A stretch of 64,000 nt of DNA, taken from the NCBI GenBank assembly GCA_930367215.1, contig OV884056.1, positions 256,397,127-256,461,126 of the forward strand, in the 5' to 3' direction. Shown here piece after piece: positions 35,925-46,395 of the stretch (positions are counted from its first letter, which is position 1; each line of letters starts with the position of its first letter). Both the position numbers and the translations under genes were made by a program. The notes under the pieces are model-generated. The model did not search any database and was not told the origin of the DNA. It saw only the letters and a program-made list of their open reading frames with translations. The DNA comes from Pollenia angustigena (lineage: Eukaryota > Arthropoda > Insecta > Diptera > Polleniidae).

Positions 35925-36245
35925 ATGAAAAATATTTAAAATGTTTTTAGTTGAATTTTTTATAAATGTAGGAATGATACCTACATTATGACAGCGAATT
36001 AAGAAAGTTATTGTTGCTTTAATTTTGATAAGTTCATCCCTAATGGTTTTATACCTATTGATGTTTCTTCTAAGATCTTAATTCCTTTTGAATAAATTGT
36101 AATTGATTGTAGATGTGCTTCTCATATTATAAAAAAAGAGACCTCAAGCTTAATTAAATAATAATACTAATAAAATATTGTAAAGGTCGAATAATAGTCA
36201 ATTTATATTAATGTATTATAATTTTTTAATTAAATAGACGTAACC

Positions 36246-36276
36246 CTGATGAAGTCAACAAATAATTGACGAAACG
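36246..36276 (+). ncRNA. Hammerhead-ribozyme-like motif in Penelope terminal repeat
   Basis: CTGATGA, then one extra A, a 5-bp stem GTCAA/TTGAC with a 7-base loop, then GAAACG. These are the two conserved core boxes of a hammerhead around stem II. The extra A before the stem and the lack of an obvious stem III make catalytic activity uncertain. Penelope-like elements are known to carry hammerhead motifs. Confidence 0.5.
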
Positions 36277-36393
36277 TTGGAAAATATGTAAAGAAAAGTT
36301 TTTTATTTACATTAAATAATATAGGCCTAATTAGCTGCCTTGATAAAATTCAAACATAAAATAGAATTAAAATTCACTTTAACAAATTCATTT

Positions 36394-36655
36394 GTCCTCA
36401 TCCATATTATGAAACATTTGCTGCAAAAACTTTCTTCAATTCTCTGTTGAAACTGCATTCGTGTCCATAGAATAAACATTTTGTTTTACAGCATTGAGTC
36501 ATTTTCTATGCCTTCTCTCTTTCTTTCAATAACAAACTTACAAAACCTGCTTGTACATGAAACAAATTACGTTTTCCCATTCGTCTTTCCCCTTTCATCA
36601 ACAAAATCAAATGTTTCACAGCAAATGTTTCATAATATGGATTGGGATTTTGAAT
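36394..36655 (+). repeat. Hairpin with coding-like fragment shared with 43404-43495
   Basis: CCATATTATGAAACATTTGCTG at 36404 is inverted at 36620 as CAGCAAATGTTTCATAATATGG. The right arm and the sequence before it (from about 36515, CTTTCAATAACAAACTTACA) match the minus-strand relic at 43404-43520, so both are parts of one repeat family. This copy is an uninterrupted version of the site hit by the MITE at 43018. Confidence 0.6.
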
Positions 36656-36781
36656 TGGAAACGAGTTGCTATTCATTTTACAGATTCATTTGAATTGGAA
36701 ACGAATTGAAATTAATTTCTGGCTGATTCGTTTGAATTGATTAAAATTTAATTCAATTCTTTTTTGCTCTGAAATGAATTA

Positions 36782-37157
36782 CAGTCGGGCCTCGATTATC
36801 CGTCATGGTCGGGACCAGACTAATTACGGCTAAACGATTTTCACGGTTAATCGAATAACTATTTTGATTATTGTGTTTTTTTTAATATTTTTATTATTTA
36901 ACAAGTGAACATTGGTGAACATACATATTTACATTAAGAAAAATTTTTTCAATAAGTTTATGTACATTTTTAAATTAAATAAGTATGTATACATTAAATT
37001 TTCTACTGAAAACATGAGGCAAAAAAGACATTAAGCAAAAAAAAAAAAGAATACGGATAATAGAGGTTATTACGGTTAATCGAAGCAAATAATTTGAAAA
37101 CATTACAAATCACGATTAATCGGTTTAACCGGATCACGGATAATCGAGGCCCGACTG
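36782..37157. mobile_element. pogo/Tigger-type MITE, TA duplication
   Basis: Perfect terminal repeats CAGTCGGGCCTCGATTATCC and the complement at the right end, flanked by TA (36780-36781 and 37158-37159). The CAGT...CCTCGATTATCCG tip is typical of pogo/Tigger elements. 376 bp, no coding frame, so non-autonomous. Confidence 0.85.
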
Positions 37158-37263
37158 TAATTCAAAATTTAGTTAATTCGTAACGAATTAAAATCAAAAA
37201 CAAAAATGATTCATTTAAAGCTCTGATACTGAAAAAAAATAAAATAAAAGAACTATACCAAAA

Positions 37264-37560
37264 CAAGTAAGAAAATATAGTCGGTAGGGCCCGACCAATT
37301 GTACCCTACATTACGGTAAATTAGAACAAATTTTTAACAACTGTACCCTACTTGAGACCCATGGGCAATCATGGAATCGCCAGAACAAAATTATGTAAAT
37401 GAGTCGAAGATTCATATAAAAGTTCAAATATTATTTAAATATGTTCATCTACATGAAATTAGTTTGCCTATAAATGATTTTAGGCAGGGGGTTTATAAGC
37501 GACCTAGTATTAATATTTGACCCACCAGCAAAGTAAAGTCATTGTCGTAAATTTTTATGT
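37264..37560 (+). mobile_element. Dispersed repeat B, 5' portion
   Basis: ACAAGTAAGAAAATATAGTC and a GTCGGTAGGGCCCGACCA hairpin, followed by diverged B sequence including CCATGGGCAATCATGGA-type text also seen at 25308. Right border unclear. Confidence 0.5.
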
Positions 37561-38211
37561 AATTTCATTTAAATACTAACATAACAAGATGGGTTATGAG
37601 CACGAAGACCGTATTCCGGAAAGAAGGGGGCTTTGTAAATTAAAGAATGTTTCGCCTTTAAATAGAATCTACATATGTACCAAATTTCATAAAATTATTG
37701 CGCACAAAAGACAGCCAACCATCAAACGAGAAACATCCCAAAGATTAGGCAAACTATTAACAGTAGTACCAAATATAGTCATTTGGCTTTTCGAATCAGT
37801 GGAACCCCAGTCAGTTATCTGAATTTGGCTTTTAAAGAAATAACATTTCAAAACTATTTTTTCTAATTTATTGGCCACTCGATCCACAAAATTACAATAT
37901 CCAACGACAATTTAAAATGTAAACGGTAGTTAGTATTTTCATGCTTTTAGCAATGATTAATTAAATTTCCAATAAATCATGCACCATTTGTCTAAGAGAT
38001 CAGTTTCTACAATATTATTAACATATAATTTATGTTTATTTGTATGTGATTAAATAAATAAATAAATAAATAAAAAAAATAAAAATGTTTTAAATAAGTA
38101 AATTTGTGTTGACTTATTGCAAAGGTTTGATAAAAAAAACGTAACCACTATATTTGCAAACTCTTTACTTTCTTTTTAAACAATTCTTTATTGATGTATA
38201 AACTTAATTAA
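37561..38211. other. No gene seen
   Basis: AT-rich, with an AAATAAAT tract near 38050-38085. The frames at 37589-37887 lie on both strands and are unsupported. Confidence 0.4.
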
Positions 38212-39310
38212 AACAAGTTAGAGTGCTATATTTGGCTGTGCCGAATCTTTGATACCCTCCACCGACAGTTCGAATGTTTAAGGAGTAATATTTGTATGAT
38301 GTTATTATTATCTTAAACTGTGACGATTTGTTATTAATTATGGTTTTAGGCGACTAAACTGTTTTCCGGTAGTAGGGTTTATATGGGGCCTAGGGTAAAT
38401 TATGGACCGATAATCACGAAATTTCACAGCGGCATTTCTAGTCCTTTAAAACTGTGACGTACCAATTTCTGTTATGATAGCATTATTAATTATGGTTTTA
38501 GGTGTACTAAACTGTTTTCCGGGAGTAGGGTTTATATGGGGCCTAGGGTAAATTATGAACCGATCTTCACGAAATTTCACAGTATCATTTATAGTCCTGT
38601 AAAACTGTGACGAGCCAAAATTTGTTATGATTGCATTATTTTTTACGGTTTTAGGCGTACTAAACTGTTTTCCTGTAGTAGGGCTTATATGGGGCCTAAG
38701 GTAAATTATAGACCGATCGTCACGAAATTTTCCAGTGTCATTTCTAGCCCTAAAAAACTGTGACGTACCTAATTTTGTTACGCTAGCGTTATTTTTTTAC
38801 GGTTTTATGCGTACTAAACTGTTTTCCGGGAATATTGTTTATATGGAGCATAGGGTAAATTATGGACGGATCTTCACGAAATTTAACAGCGTGATTTCCA
38901 GTCAAATAAAACAAACTTTTGCAAAATCTTATCTCATTCCGTGCCTTGTTCCAGCATTTATGTTTTTTTTTGTAACAAAATTATCAATTTTTTTAGGTGG
39001 TGGTTCCACATTTTGATTCATAGCTCTGGTCCTACTGAACCGATTTTGCTGGATTTCAATCCCAAACTGCTTAGGATAACTACAAGCAATTTGGCACCAA
39101 GTTTGTTCATTTCTGTTGAGTTGTTCGAAAGTGAGCGTGTTTTCAACAGACGGACAGACAGACGGACATGGCTAAATCGACTTAGAATTACTCAAGGACC
39201 CAGAATATATATACTTTATGGGGTCTGAGATGAATAATAAAAAAGTTTCACACGGAATGACAAACTTAATATACCCTCTTCACAACTAATTGTGGTGGAG
39301 GGTATAAAAA
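38212..39310 (+). mobile_element. Dispersed repeat A with 153-bp tandem units, copy 2
   Basis: Same ends as copy 1 (ACAAGTTAGAGTGC with hairpin at the left, GGTGGAGGGTATAAAAA at the right) but only four tandem units (about 38371, 38529, 38681, 38838). The difference in unit number is typical of slippage or unequal exchange. Confidence 0.75.
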
Positions 39311-40007
39311 TTTAAGTTTTCAAGTCTTAAGCTATGGTCACACTTAACAAACATTTTATGCTCCACATGTAACCACTATTTTTTTCATACATTTGTTTGA
39401 TTTTGCAAATCGTTTGCTGGATCATGTTGTATAAGAACTATTATGTCAAAGGTCTAAATATTTCTTTCTAGATGGGAATTGATGATTAACATGGTATAAG
39501 TTTCTTTTTACATATTTAAAAAACTTTTGTATAACTGAGCCATCTTTTGGAGTTTAATTTAGCTGACAGTTTGTGAAATTATGGGTGCCGCCTTGAGCCG
39601 TGGCCATACATTGCATATTTTGAACATTGATACCAAGAGGAATTATGTTTGAAGTTTGAAAAATTTATTAGGAAAGAATCTTAAGTACAGGTTGAAATTA
39701 CAAAGTTAAAGTTTCATCAAGCTATATTTAACCCTCTAACGGATGGACTAGAATTTTATTACGTATTTATTGTTAAAAGAAAATTTGCTTAATAGCAATT
39801 ATGTATATTTAATTTTGCTTTTCAGTGTACAAAAAATAAGAATAGCTACCTAAAAGCAGGCAAAGCCGTTAGAGACTTAATAAAAAAAGGTAAACATTTT
39901 GTCGATTATTCTTATTTAACTCGATTTTTGTTTTTTAAGCAAATTATACATAAAAATATTATTGAATTTCAATGAAGACTATTGTACAGAATTTAAATAA
40001 AATCTTA
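39311..40007. other. No gene seen; possible weak TIR element
   Basis: TATGGTCACACTTAACAAAC near 39342 has a weak inverted partner near 39600 (GAGCCGTGGCCATAC). Otherwise AT-rich sequence without support for genes. Confidence 0.3.
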
Positions 40008-40141
40008 CTGCCTGGCCCACAATGAAGGCAAGAACATTTCTTTCGTATTTTTATATTGAAAACAATAATAAAAAGCTTAAATTTGTTTTTCTTTTCAATA
40101 TAAATATTAGACAGAAATGTTCTTGTCGACATTGTGGGCAG
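40008..40141. mobile_element. Hairpin MITE with TTA duplication
   Basis: 134 bp that folds almost completely: the left arm CTGCCTGGCCCACAATG... faces CATTGTGGGCAG, with arms of about 55 bp also sharing AAGAACATTTCT / AGAAATGTTCTT. TTA flanks both sides (40005-40007 and 40142-40144). A microRNA precursor is less likely, given the terminal duplication. Confidence 0.65.
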
Positions 40142-40289
40142 TTAATTTCCCTAAATTTCAAATCATCTATGAAAAATCTTTTGTTTTTATTTATTTATTT
40201 ATGATTTCCTGCACAGCAGAACTAAGTCTTATAATTACAATGCAGAAATTTGTATGTGTACAAATTAGTTTCCAAATTACATAAAATAA

Positions 40290-40500
40290 CAAGTAGAACT
40301 GTTGCTATAATTCTTATACGTTTAACAGTTTTATTTTGTTTAATATCTTTAGTTTGTCTAAAATCTTTATGGATGAAGTTTCCTGATGATCTGGCCTAAG
40401 CAACCAGTGAAATGCATAGGAATAGCTTATCCCATCAACAATAAATTTCAAGTGTTTTTGTCAAGAATAAAAACTGGGAATTAAGCACGAATAGCAAAAT
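40290..40500 (-). repeat. Dispersed repeat C, single copy
   Basis: Minus-strand copy of the unit found at 20998-21190 and in the tandem array at 57634-58548 (shared GATGGGATAAGCTATTCC and TTTCACTGGTTG). Confidence 0.7.
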
Positions 40501-40581
40501 CTTTTGAAATTAAAATAAAATTTTAACGTAAAATATTTTAACATAAAAAAATTATAGCATTAAAAATTTAGACGAAATAAA

Positions 40582-41050
40582 TTAAACAAAATATTTAAAA
40601 AGGAATACCCTAAAAGAAATTGCGTTGCTGTTTATTTGTTGGTGATAAGGAAGAGAATTCCAAAGACGAATTGCGTTAATGAAAAATTGCCATTCGGAAA
40701 CTAGGCATCGAAATTTCGGAAGTATTATGCTTTTACCCCTTGGTGATCTAGCCAATCTTATTTTTTCAAAAAGGTATTTCGGCTTTTCGGTGTAAATCAC
40801 TTTATGCAAAAACAAAAGAATCCTTAGGCTTTCGAAAGAAACTCCATAGAGAGTTTTCGAGTATGCCGAAACTTGGTCACGCCTTTTAAGTCCATATATA
40901 TATCTAATGATGTTGTTATACAATACCTCAAGGTTTTTGTACTAGTAGAATCACAATGAGGAAACAACTCGCATCCGTATTTATTTCTTAGTTTTAAAGT
41001 AATTAAGTCCAAATTTAAGTTAAAACTTAAGAAGTGAAAACGTCGCAAAT
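40582..41050 (-). pseudogene. LINE reverse-transcriptase C-terminal fragment
   Basis: The 113-residue frame begins with YNNIIRYIYGLKRRDQVSAY and ends with AIRLWNSLPYHQ..., a pattern typical of the tail after the RT domain in non-LTR elements (LYNNIIRY-x-Y-x-L-x(3)-D-x-V-S ... RLWNSLP). A frameshift near 40920 joins it to KYGCELFPHCDSTSTKTLR just upstream. The RT active site is missing, as expected for 5' truncation. It is a different family from the LINE at 2176. Poly(A) end not identified. Confidence 0.75.
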
Positions 41051-42214
41051 GCTGATCGTTATTGGCTGTAATGCAGCATCACTAACCATCTGAAGTGATA
41101 CATGTTTGAGATACTTAAATGCAATGTGTCTACAAACAGAATTTGTCATTTAAATTTTTTTATTATAACAACAATTTACCATTTTTAATGTACATATAAG
41201 TGCTATTTGCATATTCTTAGCGCTTATCACGAATTCACACTTATTCGAAAGCAAATTAAAAAAAACTGGATAAAAAACTCTTAACTTTTATTAACAAATT
41301 TTGCAATACGCAATTGCATTTTGTTAATATCTTATATATAATCTTTCCGTCTTGTAAGAAACCACAAAAACAGTTGGTAAATTTCAATTATGTGTGTATG
41401 TAAACTATTAATTTCGACATTTCAATGCACAAAAGTTCAAATGATTCGGTTTCTAAGTTTTTCAATTCAATCGTACAGAAATTAAAGAAATAAAAAACTT
41501 GTAATTTTATTACAAACAAAAAACAAACAAAAATACTTAAGGTATGTTCAGACTTAGCAAATATTTGACGAAAACAATCTAAAAAAAGGGTGACCAAAAA
41601 AATAATCAACCATTGAGATTCTTTTTAATCCTTTTTTTTTTTTTTTTTTTTGATTTATTGGACTTTATATCTAAGAAATGTTGTAGTAGAATGTAGTTAA
41701 AAACTTTTAAATTCTATTTGATTTTATATTTGTTAAGTGTCCATAGCTTTATACATACATACTCACAAGTTGAACTTGAACTTTTATTTACATTAATATT
41801 CATTTTTAAAATTGTTCACCTGACCAAGAGACAGAGATCTTTAAGAATACGATATTAAAAAGATAATTTAAGATAAAGAGAAAGAAAAAATATACGTCAA
41901 GATAAACATAACCACTACTTTCAAAAAAATTTTTCTTGTTTCGATATGTCTTTGAAAGAATTGCCGATAGAATTTGTATTTTACTGTGCAAAAAGGCTGT
42001 CTTTGTGGAAAATGCTTTTTTTGGGCAAAATAATATATTAAGTGGGTAGTGATTTGTTTTTCTTTCTTATGTTTGTATAATTGCTTTTTTTCTTTTTTTG
42101 TAATTTAGAAACTTTCTGTAAAAGTGGAGGTTGTCTTAGAAGTACATAATTACTAGATGATACTTTTGACAAAGTTGGAACTTTTTCTAATAAATGTTCC
42201 CTTTTCTGTAAAAT
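41051..42214. other. No gene seen
   Basis: AT-rich, with a long T run near 41631-41651. Small frames at 41388-41991 show no family features. Confidence 0.4.
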
Positions 42215-42285
42215 TAAGGTGTCTTAGTAGTCTATTAGTAAAAGGGTGGCGGGTTCGATTTCCGCCAGATACTCTGGCCTGCTCT
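42215..42285 (+). repeat. tRNA-derived SINE (family D), partial copy
   Basis: GTCTTAGTAGTCTATTAGTA followed by a B-box-like GGGTTCGATTTCCGCCAG. Similar to the head of the copy at 49881-50036; not a foldable tRNA. Confidence 0.55.
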
Positions 42286-42900
42286 TGATTTGTTACTTAG
42301 ATTTTCGATTTGTTTTACAAATAAACCTAAAAGACTGATTGATTTCTTTTCTATAGGACATCGGTGTTTTCGAAAATTGATGTACACGTATGACACGTAA
42401 TTTAAATAAATATCCAGTAACAGTAAAAGATTTGTACATTAATTGTTATTTTTTTATACACCTCACCGAAGATACAAGGTTATACTATATATGTATCATA
42501 GATGGGGGTAGTGCACTCATTTTGCAGTTTCAACTCACACTTAGTGATAGTGCAAAATTATTGCAATGATTTTTTTGATGTTGAGTGATGAGTTGAAAAT
42601 TTGCAGCCTCACTAAGCATAAGTGATAGCGATGTTAAAAAGTTTGCACTCAAAAAAAATTAGTTTGATTTAAAAAAAAACCAATCATCAGTTTATTGCAA
42701 CTTTTTTGTTCTTCACTCATTTGAGTGCTACTAAAAATTTAGCATTCAATTTCAAGTTTAAATTGACTTGAGTTTATTTTTGTGCACTAATTTAAAACTT
42801 AAACTTCATAAGAAAAAACAATAAAAGGAACTGTAATTCAAAAACAAAAGAGGACAATATTAAAACAGATATCAAAAATTGTTTGCTTTAAGGACAACAA
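42286..42900. repeat. GTGCACT-rich repeat block
   Basis: 42516-42790 holds many AGTGCACTCA, GAGTGATGAG and TTTGAGTGC motifs in both orientations, beginning TAGTGCACTCATTT and ending TTGTGCACTA. It may be the sub-terminal part of a decayed TIR element. No duplication identified; no genes. Confidence 0.35.
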
Positions 42901-42935
42901 GCATTTCAAAATTATTATCACTTAATTTATTTCTT

Positions 42936-43510
42936 CGAGGATCGTCTACCAGAGGACGGCAAAGGCGTATTATATTTTAAAAACATTTGCTTAACTTGTT
43001 TCAAGTCCACGTCCATATCGATACCTTCCCATAAGAATGTATTAAGCAACATTTCTAAAATTGTGTAGGAAACGAAAAAAACGTCTCATTTAGTTGTTTA
43101 TTTGTGTATTTTATTGAAAGGAACATATTTGGAAAGCGATTTTCAGAATACAAAACATATTTAAAAATGTGGCTTAGCATAATTTCTTTGGCGGATAATA
43201 CAAATTATAGGGTGCAACATTATTCCAGTGAGAAAACTTGATGGTTGATACAATTTCATTTTCTCTCTAGTTTCCTTTGCATCCATGATAGGGCAGCGAA
43301 ACCCAGGCCAAAATGTGGCGCTTAACTTCTAGTATAGTTCCACATCAAAAAGTCATTTTCGCAAAAGTGTCGCTTAATACATTATTATGGGAAGGTATCG
43401 ATATTATGAAACATATGATGCAAAACATTTGAGTTTGATGGTGAAAGACCAAAGAAAAGTTTTTGTTTCTTCTGCAAACAGTTTTTTGAGTTTGTTATTG
43501 AAAGGAAGAA
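42936..43510 (-). pseudogene. Coding-like relic interrupted by a MITE
   Basis: Minus-strand sequence after a splice-acceptor-like CTGTTTGCAG (about 43475) reads KKQKLFFGLSPSNSNVLHHM. It is broken by the MITE at 43018-43401, then continues DVDLKQVKQMFLKYNTPLP and ends SSGRRSSKK-stop near 42937. The part before the break has a paralogue at 36515-36655, so it is repeat-derived rather than a single-copy gene. Family unknown. Confidence 0.5.
43018..43401. mobile_element. MITE with TA duplication and paralogous empty site
   Basis: Terminal inverted repeats TCGATACCTTCCCATAA / TTATGGGAAGGTATCGA, flanked by TA at 43016-43017 and 43402-43403. Removing it restores CATAATATGGACGTGG, which matches the uninterrupted CATAATATGGATTGGG at about 36634. 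The paralogue thus confirms both ends. Tc1/mariner-type by duplication; no coding frame. Confidence 0.8.
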
Positions 43511-43534
43511 AAACAAAAAACAAGGTATAAACTA

Positions 43535-44218
43535 AAGCCCTGCACGAATGCATTTGTTTCTTTTTCACAGTTCTCCACACCAAGTTATTGTTGTGTCAAA
43601 TACTGTGTTTTTTTTAATCAGTTCGAATGATACACAATGAAAAACCGAATCAATTTTAAACAGTAGTTGGTTTCAAACAACTCGTTGGTAAGCAGTAGTT
43701 TGATTTAAAAATACAAATCAACGCAATGTGTACTTTGATGTGAAAGAAAACATAACACACAACAATTGTGAGTTTATAACAGAGAATTCCATTTCATTGC
43801 ACAATTGTGTATACCACTACTAACACATATTTTTATGCTCATCAATTCAGTCGTCGATGTGACTTCAACAAGTGTACAAAAAGTGTAAAAAAATAAGATA
43901 ATTCATATCACCTACATATTTTGTTACTGTTGCTTGGTGTGATTCGTTTGATTCGTGTGATTTGGTGTAGTATGTGTTATTCGTTTGTTTCGTTGTTGTG
44001 TGAAGTATATTTCGTGCTCTTTACACTTCGTATTTGGTCGTTTATAACACACTAATTTAAATTCATTTGCATTTGTGTGTTTATATTTTATTCGTGCTTT
44101 ATGTGTTTTTCACAATATGTACAGAATTTGATTCGTTAGCAAAAATCAATCGACAATCAGTAGTTGAAAAACAAACGAATGTTTTGAAACGGCATTCAAA
44201 TGCATTCGTGCAGGGCTT
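43535..44218. mobile_element. TIR element, AAGCCCTGCACGAATGCATT tips
   Basis: Left AAGCCCTGCACGAATGCATT and right AATGCATTCGTGCAGGGCTT are perfect inverted repeats. TA flanks both sides (43533-43534, 44219-44220), suggesting a Tc1/mariner-type non-autonomous element. The interior is rich in GTGTG/CACAC and GATTCGT motifs and has no coding frame. Confidence 0.7.
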
Positions 44219-44220
44219 TA

Positions 44221-44634
44221 TTAAATATAGTCACCTCCAAGAAAACAATTTTAAGCATGTGATCTTTAATTTAACCATATTATTGTCAGCGTCAACCATA
44301 AATTAGTTGAATTAGTCCTCCATCAAGAAACTACAATGATATTATGGTTGCCTATAAACGTGTTATGGTTAAATATGACAATAGTTTGTTGTAAAATTAA
44401 CAATAGTATTTTCCTCTTTTCCAAGAGCAACATGCTATGGTTGAAAACCAACCATGCTATTATAAGTGTTAAACATATTTTAATTTTTTTGATGGAGGAC
44501 TTATTCAACCATAATATGGTTGGCGCTGACAATAAAATGGTTAAATTTAACATAAAACATGAATTAAATTTCCTTTAAAAATAGTTTTGTTGAAGATGAC
44601 CATATTTAATCATGTTTTTTCTGTGGGTGTACAT
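44221..44634. repeat. Foldback element, truncated at both sides
   Basis: Arms of about 100 bp at 44245-44335 and 44480-44578 are inverted copies (TTATTGTCAGCGTCAACCAT faces ATGGTTGGCGCTGACAATAA; AGTCCTCCATCAA faces TTGATGGAGGACT). The right tip CATGTTTTTTCTGTGGGTGTAC resembles the right tip of the element at 12268-13600. The left tip abuts the element ending at 44218. Confidence 0.65.
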
Positions 44635-45995
44635 TAGCGTGGCCGTTAGTTGCATGGAGAACTTTTTTTTTTGATTTCTTATATTCTCCCCCCCCCCCAA
44701 ATCGGTTCAGTTTTATGTAAAAAAAATACAAAAAAATTTCGTAGCGATAAGTTGTGTTTTAGGAGGGGCGTCGGCCCCTCAAAGTTTGCCATCAAGCCAT
44801 TTATTCAAATGTAATTTGTTTGCATATGACTATCTCTTAAAAACAACATTTTACAAGAACATGGTATATGGCAATATTTTAGCTCTTCTAGTCAACAACA
44901 TTAGCCTCGAAGAAAGTTTTTTGCTAAAATTAATATTTAAGAAAATAATTAAGAAAATAACAACAAAATTCCAAACATTTTATATACGTTTTATATATAT
45001 AAAAGAGGGATTTAATGTCAAGTGAACTAATTTTGAAATCGAAATCTTTCGATTTGGATGAAATTTGCACCACCGTTAGTCCCATTGAATAGTAGTTCAG
45101 ACACAAATTTTCAACAAGATCGGTCAAAAAGTTTCTGAGTTTGGGAGGGTCAAAGTTTGAAATTTTGGCCATACAGGTGTTCTTTCACATCCATGTAACT
45201 TATAACCAATTGGGGTTAGCAAAATTTGTCTCAAGCAGCTTAGATAGCTATTTAATCAATCTTTTTAAAAAAAATTTGTTTTTATGTACATAGTTATGTA
45301 TCTGTTTTAAATCTTCACATTTAAAACCACAACTACATTCAAAAAAATTCAAAAAAAAACAAAAAAAATTTTTTTTTAAAGATTGATCAAATAGCTATCT
45401 AAGCTGCTTGGGACAAATTTTGCTAACCCCAATTGGTAATAAGTTACATGGATGTGAAAGAACACCTATATGGCCAAAATTTCAAACTTTGACCCCCCCA
45501 AACTCAGAAACTTTTTGACCGATCTTGTTGAAAATTTGTGTCTAAACTACTATTCAATAGGACTAACGTTGGTGCAAATTTCATCCAAATCGAAAGACAT
45601 CGATTTCAAAATTAGTTCACTTGACATTAAATCCCTCTTTTATATATATAAAACGTATATAAAATGTTTGGAATTTTGTTGTTATTTTCTTAGTTATTTT
45701 CTTAAATATTAATTTTAGCAAAAAACTTTCTTCGAGGCTAATGTTGTTGACTAGAAGAGCTAAAATATTGCCATATATCATGTTCTTGTAAAATGTTGTT
45801 TTTAAGAGATAGTCATATGCAAACAAATTACATTTGAATAAATGGCTTGATGGCAAACTTTGAGGGGCGGACGCCCCCCCTAAAACACAACTTATCGCTA
45901 CGAAATTTTTTTGTATTTTTTTTTTACATAAAACTGAACCGATTTGCGGGGGGAGAATATAAGAAATCAAAAAAAAGAAAATAACGGCCACCCTA
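44635..45995. mobile_element. Palindromic hAT foldback, GTGTACAT duplication
   Basis: 1361 bp made of two inverted arms of about 636 bp around an 86-bp loop (45271-45356). Tips TAGCGTGGCCGTTA and TAACGGCCACCCTA match, and exact 8-bp duplications GTGTACAT (44627-44634, 45996-46003) indicate hAT-type transposition. The arms are highly similar, so the matching frames in each arm are mirror images and not genes. The loop holds 67 bases that are an exact inverted copy of 46363-46429, outside the element. Confidence 0.88.
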
Positions 45996-46214
45996 GTGTA
46001 CATATATTTTCTTAAAATTTTTCTTTTGCCCAAAAAAATGTACTTCATTAAAAAATTATACCATTTTAAATTAAGGTCTTCTCTATTTACCACAAAAGTA
46101 TTTGTGCGAAATGAAACCATTTTCATATGACACTACTGTGTGTGTTTAATGGCATGAAAATATACGCATGATTAGAATTTAAATATTAATAATTTTTTTT
46201 ATTCAACAATATTA

Positions 46215-46395
46215 TGAAATCTTGACGGCCTTAAAGCTGAAATTGAGGATTATGTCAAAATATATGAATTGCTAAAAAAACCAACTAATCGTAAATTTAA
46301 ACAGAAACCAAAGATGAAATGTAGATACGAAGGCCAAGAAAATAAGCAAGACTTTGACAAATATGTAGTTGTGGTTTTAAATGTGAAGATTTAAA
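46215..46395 (+). pseudogene. Unrecognised coding-like fragment
   Basis: A frame of about 58 codons without a start reads LDGLKAEIEDYVKIYELLKK, then a lysine-rich stretch, KCRYEGQENKQDFDKY, and a stop soon after. Charged, helix-like composition suggests an exon or a transposon-protein piece. No splice pair was found, and I do not recognise it. Its end overlaps the source of the palindrome loop copy (46363-46429). Confidence 0.3.

Larger units (their letters stand above)
33125..36300 (-). mobile_element. Penelope-like retroelement with hammerhead-like motifs in its ends
   Basis: Reverse transcriptase and GIY-YIG endonuclease fragments on the minus strand are enclosed by a 45-bp inverted repeat: AAGCTTGAGGTCTCTTTTTTT near 33138-33170 faces AAAAAAAGAGACCTCAAGCTT near 36130-36155. 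A second inverted pair (AGCTTAAGGTCACT) lies at 33571-33602 and 33705-33736. Three sites have the layout TGAnGAAG-stem-loop-stem-CGAAA (33190-33230 minus, 33640-33672 plus, 36246-36276 plus). Complex inverted terminal repeats and hammerhead-type motifs are known features of Penelope-like elements. Exact outer borders are uncertain. Confidence 0.8.
32042..37225. mobile_element. hAT-like element with ATACTGAA duplication; hosts Penelope and pogo insertions
   Basis: Left tip CAGAGCTGTAAACGAATCAT and right tip ATGATTCATTTAAAGCTCTG are inverted matches. Exact 8-bp duplications ATACTGAA flank it (32034-32041 and 37226-37233), diagnostic of hAT. The sub-terminal zones (32042-32370, 32700-32850, 36660-36780, 37160-37215) are dense in degenerate AATTCATTTGAATTGAAT motifs, in both orientations, which may be transposase-binding sites. 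No hAT transposase is visible. A Penelope-like element (33125-36300) and a pogo-type MITE (36782-37157) inserted later. Confidence 0.85.

Noticed and set aside
40582..41050. Host gene with an RLWNSLP motif
   Set aside because: The pattern matches the C-terminal tail of non-LTR reverse transcriptases and is frameshifted and 5' truncated.
44786..46126. Paired 79-80 residue frames and a 169-residue frame
   Set aside because: They are mirror images within the two arms of the palindrome, with no family resemblance.
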